A DNA stretch of 64,000 nt from Crambe crambe. Its lineage: Eukaryota; Porifera; Demospongiae; Poecilosclerida; Crambeidae. Of this stretch, positions 1 through 9,983 are shown in pieces. A program made the translations under genes and the position numbers. A model generated the notes under the pieces. It saw only the letters and a program-made list of their open reading frames with translations. It ran no database searches and was not told where the DNA came from. Location: the NCBI GenBank assembly GCA_963924555.1, contig OZ004586.1:248001-312000 (forward strand). Reading direction: 5' to 3'. Every line of letters begins with the position of its first letter. The first letter of the stretch is position 1.

Positions 1-434
1 CCAGCATATTATGTGTGCATGCTTAATGAGGGTGTGGTTCGATTTTTAATTTCTGTACAGCATTCAGATTATACGAAAATTCAGAGTTCTCCCCAAAGGG
101 TGTTAGAGAGGTGCAACACAACTCTGATGGGGCCCATTTTTCATGTGGTTAAAACTAATAGTCACAAGAATATCAAAATAGGCCTTTAATGTATTCAAGC
201 ACCACTCTGATCAGTTTCACTGGGGAGAACCCTGAAATTTGGACCATTCAAAAAATTTCCCACTATGTGGTAGGCAAGGAGGAAGTGGGCATGGAGCCAT
301 TGCAAACAAGTACACAGACTCAATAAAAACAGTAATACTGGTGGTGGTCAGCCACAACGAAACCTGCCATAAGTGACCACACATACATGAATTCACAGGA
401 TGACCACACCGTACCACATTATAATCAGTCTTAC

Positions 435-871
435 ACTTTAATTCCAGGGGAGTCATCTCCAGTGTAAAACTTCCACATTGAGCCGGCAGATCCACCAGCT
501 GTTTTAGTCCCTGTGGATTTACTGACAGTATTTGTACGTCTAAAGAAGAAAGAGAGGAAAAAAACCAATTTGACCCTCTATAACATAATACGAAGGGAGC
601 TTTCATTTTATGTGAAGTATTTCACCATCATATCAAGCACTTTTTAAAAAAAGAAACTCTGAAGCACTAAGGGGGTTCCTTCTTCAGTTATGCACACTTA
701 CCTTTGTTTGAGACCCCCTCCTGATCCCCTTGGCGATCTCGAACCTCCACGACCCCCGCTACCTACTGTCGTTGCTGAGGGTGATCTCTGCATAAAATAA
801 AACCACAATCCTGACAGCTTTGTATAAGCTTAGTTGCAAGATCTAGGTCAAGATCACAGCTAACTCACCAT
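435..871 (-). CDS. SEC61B: Sec61 translocon beta subunit, 5' three exons (partial)
   Basis: Small tail-anchored subunit of the ER Sec61 protein-conducting channel. Three exons are seen: 869-871 (the ATG alone), 702-787 and 435-539. Splice phases agree throughout. The joined reading gives an RS/G-rich N-terminus (start RSPSATTVGSGGRGG) followed by a segment containing MWKFYTGDDSPGIKV, matching the family's conserved MW+FYT-(E)DSPG(L/I)KV block just before the tail anchor. A donor at 434 implies another exon. The C-terminal membrane segment was not found in positions 1-430, so the last exon is probably left of the window. The ATG sits alone in exon 1, with a phase-0 intron directly after it. 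The gene is divergent to STX17. Identification rests on the conserved block and the N-terminal style. Confidence 0.8.
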
Positions 872-1111
872 TGCTTGCTTGTTGCCGAGGAGGAGATAAA
901 GTGAGTTGTAACACAAGACAAAAGAGCTTTAGAAGTTTATTGTATCGCTTTGGCTAGCATGTGCATGTGACGAACGCGGTGGGCTTTATATAGAACAGTT
1001 CCGTTATAGTAAACAAAGAATAATCCAACACCTCCTGCTCTAGCCAGCAAACGCAAATTAGAGGAGGTATGGAGTATATAAGGAAGAGATTATCAAGGTG
1101 GGTCAACAATT

Positions 1112-2214
1112 AGTGAGCAGCTGGAAGTTATATCACTATCTGAATCTCATAATAGGGAGTCTGAACCTAATAGCAACCCAGCTTCAAGTCCTTCCAATTC
1201 AACCAATGAGGATGGCTTCACTGAGGATGACGCAGAATGGAGTGTGATTCAGGAACATGTCCCAATCCGATTCCTAGAGAATCGGATCCAGTCTCTGTCT
1301 CGGACTAGTGTCCCCCATGACTTGAATCGCCTGAAGCAGCATATGGAGAACATGTCGCAGTTTCATGAGAATGGGGAGTGGGCCAGACTCAATGCAGAAC
1401 AGATCAATGCAAGTAGAACAGTTCAGCAGTTGAAAGGATATCTACAGACGGTTGATGAGTTGAGCCATCAGGTCAGACCCAGTGACTTGCTATTGTTTGA
1501 TCGTCTCACTGAATCTCTTCGAAGAGATATCCTCTCAGCTGTCCAGGACTATCAGGTTGTGACTGCCAGACTAGAACTGGAAAGGGAAGGAGAAGGGGGA
1601 GGAGAGAGAAGGGGGGAGGGGGCCAGGGAGGAAGAAGAAAGTCAAAGGTTGCTGGACGCTGTGCAGAAAGATGCTACTCACTGCCAATCACTAGAAGACC
1701 TCAGAGCGGTATGCATTGCTGTGCAATAGCCAAACATAAATATATGATAATTTTACAGGATTTGGAGGAACTAAACGATTTAGTAACACGTCTCAACATG
1801 TCTGTCAATGTAAGTACAAATCACATGACCAGTGCATGACTATCACATGATTTTTATCATTTGATTAAGGCACAGTCACAGACAGTTGCAATGGTGGATC
1901 AAAGAACAGATGCTGCAGAAATAGCTGTCCAGGGTGGAGTGTCACAACTCAGGGGAGTTCAAAAACTCAAAGCATATGTACTTCCTGTGGGTGGGGCTGT
2001 GGTGGGAGGAGTCTTAGGGGGTGTGGTAGGCGGTCCCGTGGGAGCTTTTGCTGGACTTAAAATTGGAGCCTTGACAGCAGCTACAGCAGGTACTGCTGGG
2101 GCACTAGGAGGGGCTTTCCTTGGGTATCGTGTCAAGAAAAGTCAAGCTAAAGCTGATGGAGCAGACGTGCAGATGGCAAATGGCAGCAATCCACAGCAGA
2201 AAAAGGACAAGTGA
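1112..2214 (+). CDS. STX17: Syntaxin-17, Qa-SNARE with hairpin membrane anchor
   Basis: SNARE of autophagosome-lysosome fusion and ER-mitochondria contacts. Exons are about 1112-1708, 1759-1809 and 1870-2214. The N-terminal helical part holds DLNRLKQHMENMSQ and EQINASRTVQQLKGYL, matching the family's DLERLR and INAGRTVQQLR signatures. The SNARE helix begins at DLEELNDLVTRLNMSVN and continues into exon 3. The C-terminus has two glycine-rich hydrophobic helices (VGGVLGGVVGGPVGAFAG and a second), the glycine-zipper hairpin typical of STX17, then a basic tail. A purine-rich, Glu/Gly/Arg low-complexity insert (about 1580-1640) separates the helical bundle from the SNARE helix. The true start is uncertain: the frame is open from 1082 but has no early in-frame ATG, so a 5' exon may be missing from this model. 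Confidence 0.88.
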
Positions 2215-2480
2215 CTCAATTTTCTCCTTTCTGTATCTTCCAGTCTGTCCTTTGCATGTGTATTAACTCAACATCAAATTCACTTCTATAATAATTGAAC
2301 TGTAGCTCTGAGCGCGCGCATTATTGCATGCTGATGTTTTCATCTAGGCATGCGCAGTTCACCTGATCAGTTTCCTTTTTTTCCTATAATTATAAGATCA
2401 ATGCTACCAGCAAGTCAAGTCATTTGCAGCAGGCAGAGCAAGAAGTAGCTGTTCAGGAATCCAGCAGTTCGGGAGCAACC

Positions 2481-4154
2481 ATGGGTGATGTGGATGAAGA
2501 AGTACGCCTCATGAAACAAAACATTGACAATACGCTCACCAAGAAGCGTGAACGTCTTAAGAATCTAGACTTCTTTCTTCTGGACAATTCCATCCGAGAA
2601 AGCACTGTTGGCCAACTTCGAAGTCACACGTTGCAAAATAAAATCGATATTTATGAGCAGATAAAGAAATGTGGAATCAAGCACGCCATCATTGCAACAT
2701 TTGGCAACTTGACTCGCGTGGATGACGACTTCGTCCAGTACTTGATTGACAAAGGAGAGGACTTTGAGAATTTTTATGCTTTTTCTGAAGTGGGTGTCAT
2801 CAAAAATGGTGCTTATGACCATGAAGCTATACCAGTTGGCATGAAAAAGAATAAGCAATACAAAATAAGACATACTGTCTTCGAAATCGATTTTGCAAAC
2901 AAAGATGTTCACTGGGGAGAGAAATTCACCATCAAAGATATGTGCAATTTTGTTCGCAAGCAAATGAAATGGGTTCGTGAGAATATTTACAAAGATGCTC
3001 GCATTGTCATCAATATGCGTGATATGCCAGTTGCCATGCTTTCTCATCCAGAGAGAATCATTGCTTTCGTCAAGTTTCTATCTGAGCTTCCTCCAGAAGA
3101 GAAGCTTTTTGCGCTAACTTTTGAAGATCCCTTAGGAGAGAGTGTCCAGGACGAGTTGGAGGCATGGACAGCTAGCATTCGCAAAACAATGGAAAAGAAT
3201 GGCTGGCTTAATGGTTTGCTGCTTGTTCACATCCATGAGAAGTGGGATCTCAAAACCGCTGCTCAGCTGAGCTGCCTGAGTGCAGGCGCTGATGGTGTGT
3301 GGACAAGCCTGTGTGAAGAAGGTGCTTCCTGCGGCCATGCTTGTGCCAGCGTGACCATGATGAATCTCATCCGCATGGGAAATAAGAAGATTCTGGAGAA
3401 GTTCAACTGTGTCCAGCTTCGAAATGCTGCCCGAGCTATTACTGAAATCACTACAGGCAAACCTCCTCCTCCTAAACAGCCGGTTTATGGTGACAGAGCT
3501 ATGGATTTGGTGTTTGGTGATTGGGGAGTTGGAAGCTTTGATTTGGCAAAATTCTTTAACGTGGAGACCCCTCAACGTATGACAACTCTTGCAAGCACAA
3601 AAATGATTGTAACAGCATTGACCAGGTTCTTTGGAGAGAACCCACAGTTTAATGAAGAGATTGCATTTAAGATGAAGGAGACAATGCTTCAAGATTTACG
3701 ACATGGAAGAAAGGAGGAATATATGAGTCGAGTTGGTCTCGCTATCCTATTTGATCGATCTGGAGGAAAGCTTACTGAAGCCATGAGTGACGAAATAGCA
3801 AAGGTTGAGCTCAAACGTGAACACCACAAAGTGCTGATAGACGAGATTCGCAAGGAGTGGGACGAATGGGACAGACGAGATGAAATAAAAGGCGACGACT
3901 GTCTAGAATTTGATAATTTCTATCATGGCTTCTTGGCACCTTACTTTAGCTGCTATCGCTGCACAGTCACAAAGAAGGCGTTTCAAGCCATCGATATGGA
4001 TAGCGATGGATTAGTGGATTGGAAGGAGTTCTGCCTGTATCTCAAATGGGCTTTGAATCAGTATCCTGAAACTGCTACAGCTGATGAATTGCTTACGATC
4101 ACGTTTGAAAAAGGAATTATCCCTGCCATCCATGATGAAGTCCTTCAGAAGTGA
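2481..4154 (+). CDS. DRE-TIM metallolyase-like barrel fused to C-terminal EF-hands
   Basis: Intronless 557-codon reading frame starting at ATG 2481; an upstream TTG extension has no ATG. The N-terminal 330 or so residues resemble the DRE-TIM superfamily (HMG-CoA lyase, isopropylmalate/homocitrate synthase). Near residue 30 LLDNSIREST stands where those enzymes have D-x3-RD/E. Near residue 260 LLVHIHEKWDL matches the HxH metal pair. It is followed by LSAGADGVWTSLCEEGASCGHA, aligning to the GAD-V-(D/G)-T-GxGERxGN strand, with His in place of the metal-binding Asn. The C-terminal 100 residues contain an EF-hand loop, DMDSDGLVDWKEF. Catalytic activity is unproven. A calcium-responsive lyase or aldol-type enzyme is an inference, and a non-catalytic barrel is possible. 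The uninterrupted frame contrasts with the intron-rich neighbours and could mean retroposition or transfer. Confidence 0.72.
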   Translation: MGDVDEEVRLMKQNIDNTLTKKRERLKNLDFFLLDNSIRESTVGQLRSHTLQNKIDIYEQIKKCGIKHAIIATFGNLTRVDDDFVQYLIDKGEDFENFYAFSEVGVIKNGAYDHEAIPVGMKKNKQYKIRHTVFEIDFANKDVHWGEKFTIKDMCNFVRKQMKWVRENIYKDARIVINMRDMPVAMLSHPERIIAFVKFLSELPPEEKLFALTFEDPLGESVQDELEAWTASIRKTMEKNGWLNGLLLVHIHEKWDLKTAAQLSCLSAGADGVWTSLCEEGASCGHACASVTMMNLIRMGNKKILEKFNCVQLRNAARAITEITTGKPPPPKQPVYGDRAMDLVFGDWGVGSFDLAKFFNVETPQRMTTLASTKMIVTALTRFFGENPQFNEEIAFKMKETMLQDLRHGRKEEYMSRVGLAILFDRSGGKLTEAMSDEIAKVELKREHHKVLIDEIRKEWDEWDRRDEIKGDDCLEFDNFYHGFLAPYFSCYRCTVTKKAFQAIDMDSDGLVDWKEFCLYLKWALNQYPETATADELLTITFEKGIIPAIHDEVLQK

Positions 4155-5280
4155 ACAGTTTTAAAACTCAAACTATATTGTTATAGCACCTAGCTAGCTA
4201 GTATTATCATTTATGATTTCTTTAGAGAGCTACATAGCTATTTAGCTTTAATGGTACATGTCTGTAATCTCTTTGAGTGGTTAGGTGACCATTTACTTGG
4301 GAGTAATATCACCAGGGCTAATGTTCCCCACAAACAGGGTTTTGTCATACCAAAAAATTACTCAATTTTAGTGTAATTATATTCCAATTCCCAAAGGTGC
4401 AGGACCAATGGAACACACACACACACTGTTTCCTCCTGTTTCTGTAACTTCTCTCATAGCACACATGTATAGGGTTACTATTCAGGGGAGTAGTCAGGTT
4501 TTTTTATTTCACTGAGGCAAAATTGGGGGTACAGTAGATCGCATGGCTGTAAGGCCATGGTGAGGGGGAGGGTGTGGAAAGGGGATGTGCCCCCTCCCGC
4601 ATGGAGTGCAAAGCAATTTTTAAAATATAATTTGGAGACTTAGAATCAATCATTTTACTGATAAGCTCATGCAGTACAAATCTATAATATTCATGTTGTA
4701 CATGTGTGTATGTATTAACCAATACTTTTTTTTCTGGTGAACCACAAACGACTATGCTAATGCAATATCTTGCCAGCTGAAGTAGAGAAAGTTAGTACTC
4801 ACTCTAATTCAGGAAGGGAGGCGAGTGCCTCCTCCTCTGCTATTGAACTTCAGGGTTGAAGGATGCAGATAAATAGAAAAGTCAAGCCACATCCTTGCTT
4901 TATAGTAAACATTCTTGTCTACAGAGACAGGTTCTTCCTGCTAGTCAGCTTTACAGTCTTAGTTTGACCTGTGGACCCTCCTGTCCTTTAATAATGAAAT
5001 TGTTTGCCCTTTGACTGGATGTGGTATAATTGGTAGTAAGTGGGCAAGGGAAACACTACAGGATATGAGTGGCCTGAGCCATCAAGGTATAACAGGGAAC
5101 ATCTGCAATTATTGCTAAGCTAGGTAGTGAGATCATTAAAAAAATTTTTTATGAATAATAGCTATTATTGAATCTAATGTCCACTCATTCTTTATAGCTA
5201 TAAGATAAGAGTCCACACTTTAGTTGGGTAATAGTCACACACAGCTTAGTCTATGCACACAGTTAATAGTCTGCATGGTA
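4155..5280. other. Intergenic, no gene seen
   Basis: Low-complexity AT-rich sequence with a short (AC)n tract near 4420 and a G-rich patch around 4555-4600 flanked by ccccctccc. The patch recalls a similar GC patch at 32165-32210, perhaps the same dispersed repeat. No reading frame with convincing splice sites or family similarity was found. Confidence 0.5.
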
Positions 5281-5286
5281 GTCCTT

Positions 5287-6590
5287 TCATCGAGTACGAG
5301 CTGGATCATAGATGTTTAGGGTGACATGTAGAGTCCTGCCCACTATAGACACCACTGGACTCTCATAGGCAACTCCAGCTACACCTCCAGTGATGTTAAA
5401 ATCTTTATTGTCACCAGAGAAGGAGAAGGTGCACGAATAAGAACCTTTTCCAAAGTACTCAAGTTTAAAAGACCCAGTCAGAGGGGGGAACTTCCATAGC
5501 ACTATGAAGAGAACAGAATTAAAGTGATAGCTGATCTGAGTTACTGTACTGCATGCAATGGGGTTACTATGACTTAGAAACCCTATAGTGTAAACTTAAC
5601 AAAACCTACAGCTTCCTATATGACCTAGAAACCCTATAGCTAGATCTAATTACTGTATCATGGTTCAGGCACTGTAGGTGAAGAACACATTATCATGCTC
5701 CTCTATTTCCTGAAACCTGATATACTTATAGCTATGTGGGGTGGGTTTAATGAAGCTGCTCATGCATATTAATTTATGTTAGCTGGCTAACTAGTTCACC
5801 TGCACATGACCTGAAGCACCGTCACTTGATATCTCACTTGGGTCTTGCACATATGTCCCTGATGACTTGTAGTCTAGTGCAGCTATTTGTGCTGCAGTAT
5901 TGTTGTTGATATCAATGCTCACATCTGATGCATGAAAAAGATTACAAAGCTGAATAAAAATACCAATATAATTAGCTAGCTATGGGTTTTACTCAGTACT
6001 GTTGACATTGTTGGATGATTTCAGTTGCTATAAAAAAGTGAAGTCACTCAGAGCAGTGTCTATGTTTTTGAGCTTCAAATTTGCCTGCTGCAGTCAGTGG
6101 ACTATAAATTTAGAGCAATTTTGACTTCTTTTATAGCTGTCCGCCATCCACCACTGACTGGGGAATGACGATGGTGACTGGTAGGCATGGTGATACATGC
6201 CTTCTTTCAGAGAACGTGACTAGCTGGCAAAATCATCAGGACCTTAATAGTATCACTCACAGCAGACATGATGGACTGATAAAATAATAAGTGCAATACC
6301 TTTTATGCTTACTCCAAAATACATTTAAGGGAACTTTCACTTTCTATGAGGATAACCCTGTTAATTTAGTTACTATGATCTGACCAGTGTTCTCATGATC
6401 TCATGATCTAGTGTTCTTAGTAAACTTTCACTTTCCAAATCTAGAAATCCTGGAGTATAGTTAGCTATGCATGCCTACTGGAGTACTCACTTGCTGCAGT
6501 AGGCACTTGTTCCATTGATTAGCTAAAAACTTCACAGGACTGTTATAGGCTGTAGGGTCAAACATCTCAATGCACCAATTCCTCATAGTG
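5287..6590 (-). CDS. Small unrecognised protein, beta-strand rich
   Basis: Four putative exons on the minus strand: about 6488-6575 (starts MRNWCIEMFDPTAYNSP), a short one near 6010-6035, about 5815-5930 (contains VSIDINNNTAAQIAALDY) and 5287-5493 (contains FSGDNKDFNITGGVAG, ends DPARTR-stop). Together they encode roughly 150 residues. Alternating hydrophobic/polar residues and conserved-looking glycines suggest a compact beta-sandwich. There is a loose resemblance in residue spacing to actinoporin/aegerolysin-type lectin-like folds, but no diagnostic motif is present and I do not assign a family. No clear signal peptide is visible in the first exon. The junction between the last two exons is ambiguous because several GT donors fit. 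It lies in a gene-poor gap between the EF-hand enzyme and EFHB. Confidence 0.4.
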
Positions 6591-6748
6591 GTTTGATTAG
6601 ATCCCAAGAAATATAATTTTTGGGTGGATTATAGGCTATGATCACAAAATTTAATGAAAGTTAGTTATGGCACATTTGGTGAGAAAATGTTAGCAATAAT
6701 ATGTATCAAGCCATGCACGGGACAGCATAATAATAATAATGCTAATTG

Positions 6749-8533
6749 TCATTTTTCTTCTCTGTCTTTCTCTTCTCTGTCTTTGTCTTTCTCTTCTTCA
6801 TCTTTCTCCTTGCTGGTATCATCACTGCTCAGTAGCACATTATTACGTCCCTGCACCTCCTCCATCACTGACCTAAAGGTCTCTACACATACCTACACAT
6901 CCATAACAGCCATGAGCAGCTAGCTTATTATCTGACTGACTGACTGACCTGTCCCCTAGGATCCTTCTTAGCTGCAAGCTCCCACAGCTCCTCAAATACC
7001 TCCCTTTTCATAGTCACTCCAATATTCTTAAAGATTTCTCGTATCTTCTCTGGTGGTTGTGGGATCAAGAAGTCCTTGTCATAGACACCATGGTTGGAAT
7101 AAACCGAGGGGTACATCAGTCCATACGAGTCACTCTCATCACCATAATTCTAAATACACACCCACAGGTATGAGCATGCCATAAAATACCACCACAGTAG
7201 CTGCTACTTACCTTCATGTCTGATACTCTCTTGATACGGGGAGCCGGCAGGTCAGAGCGAATTGTTGGCACCCCAAAGGACCTGTAGTTATCAGTGGAAA
7301 TGTTTCCCACTGTGGCCTTGACAGCCTGTGATGTTGTTTTGTACTGGTCCTTGAGATGTTGGTCAGTTGGTTGTTCCTCGGGTGACTTAGTCTTCGAAGA
7401 GACTGGGACGACAGCTGTGGTGTTTTGTGCTAATCTTTCCAAAATGTCCTTTTGTAGCGAATGTTTCCAGTCCATAAGTGTGACAAGGTCAGCATAGGCC
7501 ACACCCTCGTTGCTCTCTGTGTTCTCCTCCACACACTTCACTGTGCACCATGTGATGAGCATATTGAGCATGTCGAAAGTGAGAGGGACACTGAATTGGA
7601 AACACACTTCATGGATATCCTCGGCTGAAAGGACTCCACACTTTTTCTACAATTATTGAGTGAATTGAAAATACTAGCTAGCAGAGTAACATTAAGATTG
7701 CTAAATTAGGACTACATTCAAGCAGTAGAGGAAGCAACAAGAAATTCCCCTAGCTATGTTCTATGTAGCCACTTACATTGTCTAAGTGCTGGAATGCATC
7801 TAGGAGGCATGTGATGTTGTGGAATTTATTCTTCTTGAGGTGATTTCTGAGGGAGGTTAGTATTCCTTCGTCTACAGATACTAAGTGTTCTGCATAGTCA
7901 GTGGGTGGTTCTTTGTGGATACACTCCCCAGCAGCTGCCATGGGGGAGGGGGGGGAGGGGGAGGGGGAGGAGGAGGGGAGGGGGAGAGAGGGGAATGGGA
8001 AGGAGGGAGGGAGAGGGGGATCCGATGCATACAGTGTTAGCCAGCTATTGTTTTGGTCTGAACTTACTGTAAGAGTCTATAGGAACAGTCAAACCAAAAG
8101 TATGGTCAGACGGTACATCCAGTGTCTCCTTGATCCTGCATTACAAATGATAAGTACATTTGCCCTGGCCTGTTCTTAAGTAGAGGCACAGTTATGTTAG
8201 AGAACTTACGGGTCATGGACTTGGCCTACCTGAGGCCGCGATTTTTCTCTGAAATCATCCAATTGCTTGGCAATCAACTTCTTCCCATCACTAACGTGAC
8301 AACACAGTCATTATAGCTATGGTACCAAGAATGGTTAGCATAAGATACATACATGACAGGTGGCCAGTTTAGATTGGTTTTGACTTGGGTGCCTGAATTG
8401 TCATGTGGTATTTCAATCCCGTACAGGCTGTCCTTGGTGAAGGTCGACCAGTCATAGTTCCTGTCCACCATCTCACCAACATCCAAACGTCTGTGACTCT
8501 GTGGAGGGAGAGGGAGAGAGAGGAAGAGAGAGA

Positions 8534-8570
<37 letters not shown>

Positions 8571-9613
8571 ACCAATAAATAACAAACAAACAAGAACGTG
8601 TTTACCTTTTTATAGAGTTCACTTCCTTCGTAGTACTCCTTATCAACTTGTGCAGCTGTCTTTTGTGGGGATACCAACAATCCTGCTGGCTCTCCCTTCT
8701 CTGATAATATACCAAAGCCAACTCTCTCAGGATCGAACCCCTTTGGAAACCCAGAGGATTGGTCATGTGACTTCCCAAGGGGTCCATTACGCCTAGAATG
8801 GTAGACAAACTCGTCTTCTTCCAAATTCATTTGCTGGAATTTGGTCTTCATGGGAGGGTTGACCAAATCGTCTGCCTAAAATTATATGATAAAATGAATT
8901 TAAGCCATTTTCCTTGAAAAACAGTTAAAAATTTTTGGTGATTGTAACACTCAAAACTGAATGCTATAACTCACTGTTGTGTCTCGTAAAAATTTCCTAA
9001 GTCTATAGCCAAGCCATGACTATACCTTTTGAGATGATGCACTGCTGCATCCAAATGTTTTGTCCGGGTCAAGGGGCAGGTCTCCGTTCCTCATCCTCAT
9101 GTCTACAGACACCCCCAGTCTTGCTTGCCCCGCCCTCAGTCGTTGTATCCTGTCAGGGGTCACTCTCCCTCCACTAGGAGGCGCAAAACAATCCTTTGCG
9201 CTACCACCTTTTGGAAACACCTTCCCAGCCTGAATATTATACAGATAGTGAATATCATACAGATAGCTAATGGTATGGACTCACCATTATAAAGCTAGCT
9301 GGCCTACATTAACCATTAATCAATAATAATTGACTTTCAATAGAATTAGTTCTCATAAAATTAGCTTATGAAACAAACCACCAACGTTTCGACCAGAATA
9401 CTCTAGCCTTCATCAGGGTGATACTAAAACTGCAAGGCTAGAGTATTCTGGTCGAAACGTTGGTGGTTTGTTTCATAAGCTAATTTTATGAGAACTAATT
9501 CTATTGAATTTTTATCATGTTAGCTGAGAATAATAAGCAGAATAGCTAGCTAATTGACTTACTGGTCTGATTTCGGGAGCGTTATCTTTGATTTTCCTTT
9601 GACAAGCAAGCAT
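6749..9613 (-). CDS. EFHB: EF-hand family member B, ciliary microtubule protein
   Basis: Axonemal protein (CFAP21) that binds inside doublet microtubules. Ten exons join in phase: 9563-9613, 9026-9229, 8606-8875, 8353-8498, 8210-8290, 8068-8135, 7777-7934, 7212-7646, 6949-7149, 6749-6892. The start ATG is at 9613 (MLACQRKIKDNAPEIRP). Recognisable blocks are VFPKGGSAKDCFAPPSGG, FVYHSRRNGPLGK, VDRNYDWSTFTKDSLYGI, FRSFGVPT-type repeats and, near the C-terminus, VYSNHGVYDKDFLIPQPPEK followed by VCVETFRSVMEEVQ, all in family order. EF-hand-like helices lie around HLDNKKCGVLSAEDIHEV. The C-terminus is a Lys/Glu/Asp-rich tail. Introns hold a G-rich tract, a (GA)n repeat and a long palindrome, listed separately. 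Confidence 0.85.
7943..8020. repeat. Purine-only G-run tract in EFHB intron
   Basis: About 78 bases almost wholly G with some A, many runs of three to eight G on the plus strand. In the EFHB transcript it is a C/T tract ending a few bases from the acceptor at 7935, so it also serves as the polypyrimidine tract. The plus strand could form G-quadruplexes. Confidence 0.8.
8512..8568. repeat. (GA)n microsatellite at an EFHB acceptor
   Basis: GA/GGGA microsatellite. Read along the EFHB transcript it is (CT)n leading directly into the acceptor of exon 8353-8498. Confidence 0.85.
9337..9507. mobile_element. Near-perfect palindromic fold-back element (MITE-like)
   Basis: Two 74-base arms, 9337-9410 and 9434-9507, are reverse complements of each other as far as I can read, around a 23-base loop. 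The outer ends read tcaatagaattag and its complement. It sits in the first intron of EFHB. No coding capacity; the structure fits a non-autonomous fold-back element. Confidence 0.88.
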
Positions 9614-9983
9614 GATGGCTAGCCTAGTCTACTTGAATCTTTTAGGATTAATAAAGTTCCATTGATCAGAGGTCCTGGCCTGTGAAGCAAGCTGGACTGC
9701 AGAGGTAACGTGGGGGGCGGGTTAGTAAACATCACCATGGAAACAGGGTCGCGTGATCGAATGTTCAGCTCATGCTCATCGAGCGCATTGCATTGATGGA
9801 CGTTAGTCTACAGAAGTTAAACAATAATATTAGCATGACATTGGACAGTTCTTAGAATGCTTATGACGAAAATTAAAAAAAAATAGAGTTAAAAATTTAC
9901 ATGAGCCTAAACATTATTATTCATAGTGTATTGTGCAATGCAGTAGAGAGAAAGAGTAGATAAAAAGGAAGTCATGTGATGGA

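Noticed and set aside
217-606. 129-codon minus-strand frame at the left end
   Set aside because: Overlaps SEC61B exon 3 in the wrong frame; the spliced frame gives the conserved MW-FYT block instead.
2565-3692. Two long minus-strand frames opposite the barrel/EF-hand gene
   Set aside because: They are shadows of the plus-strand coding frame; no similarity to any family and no splice context.
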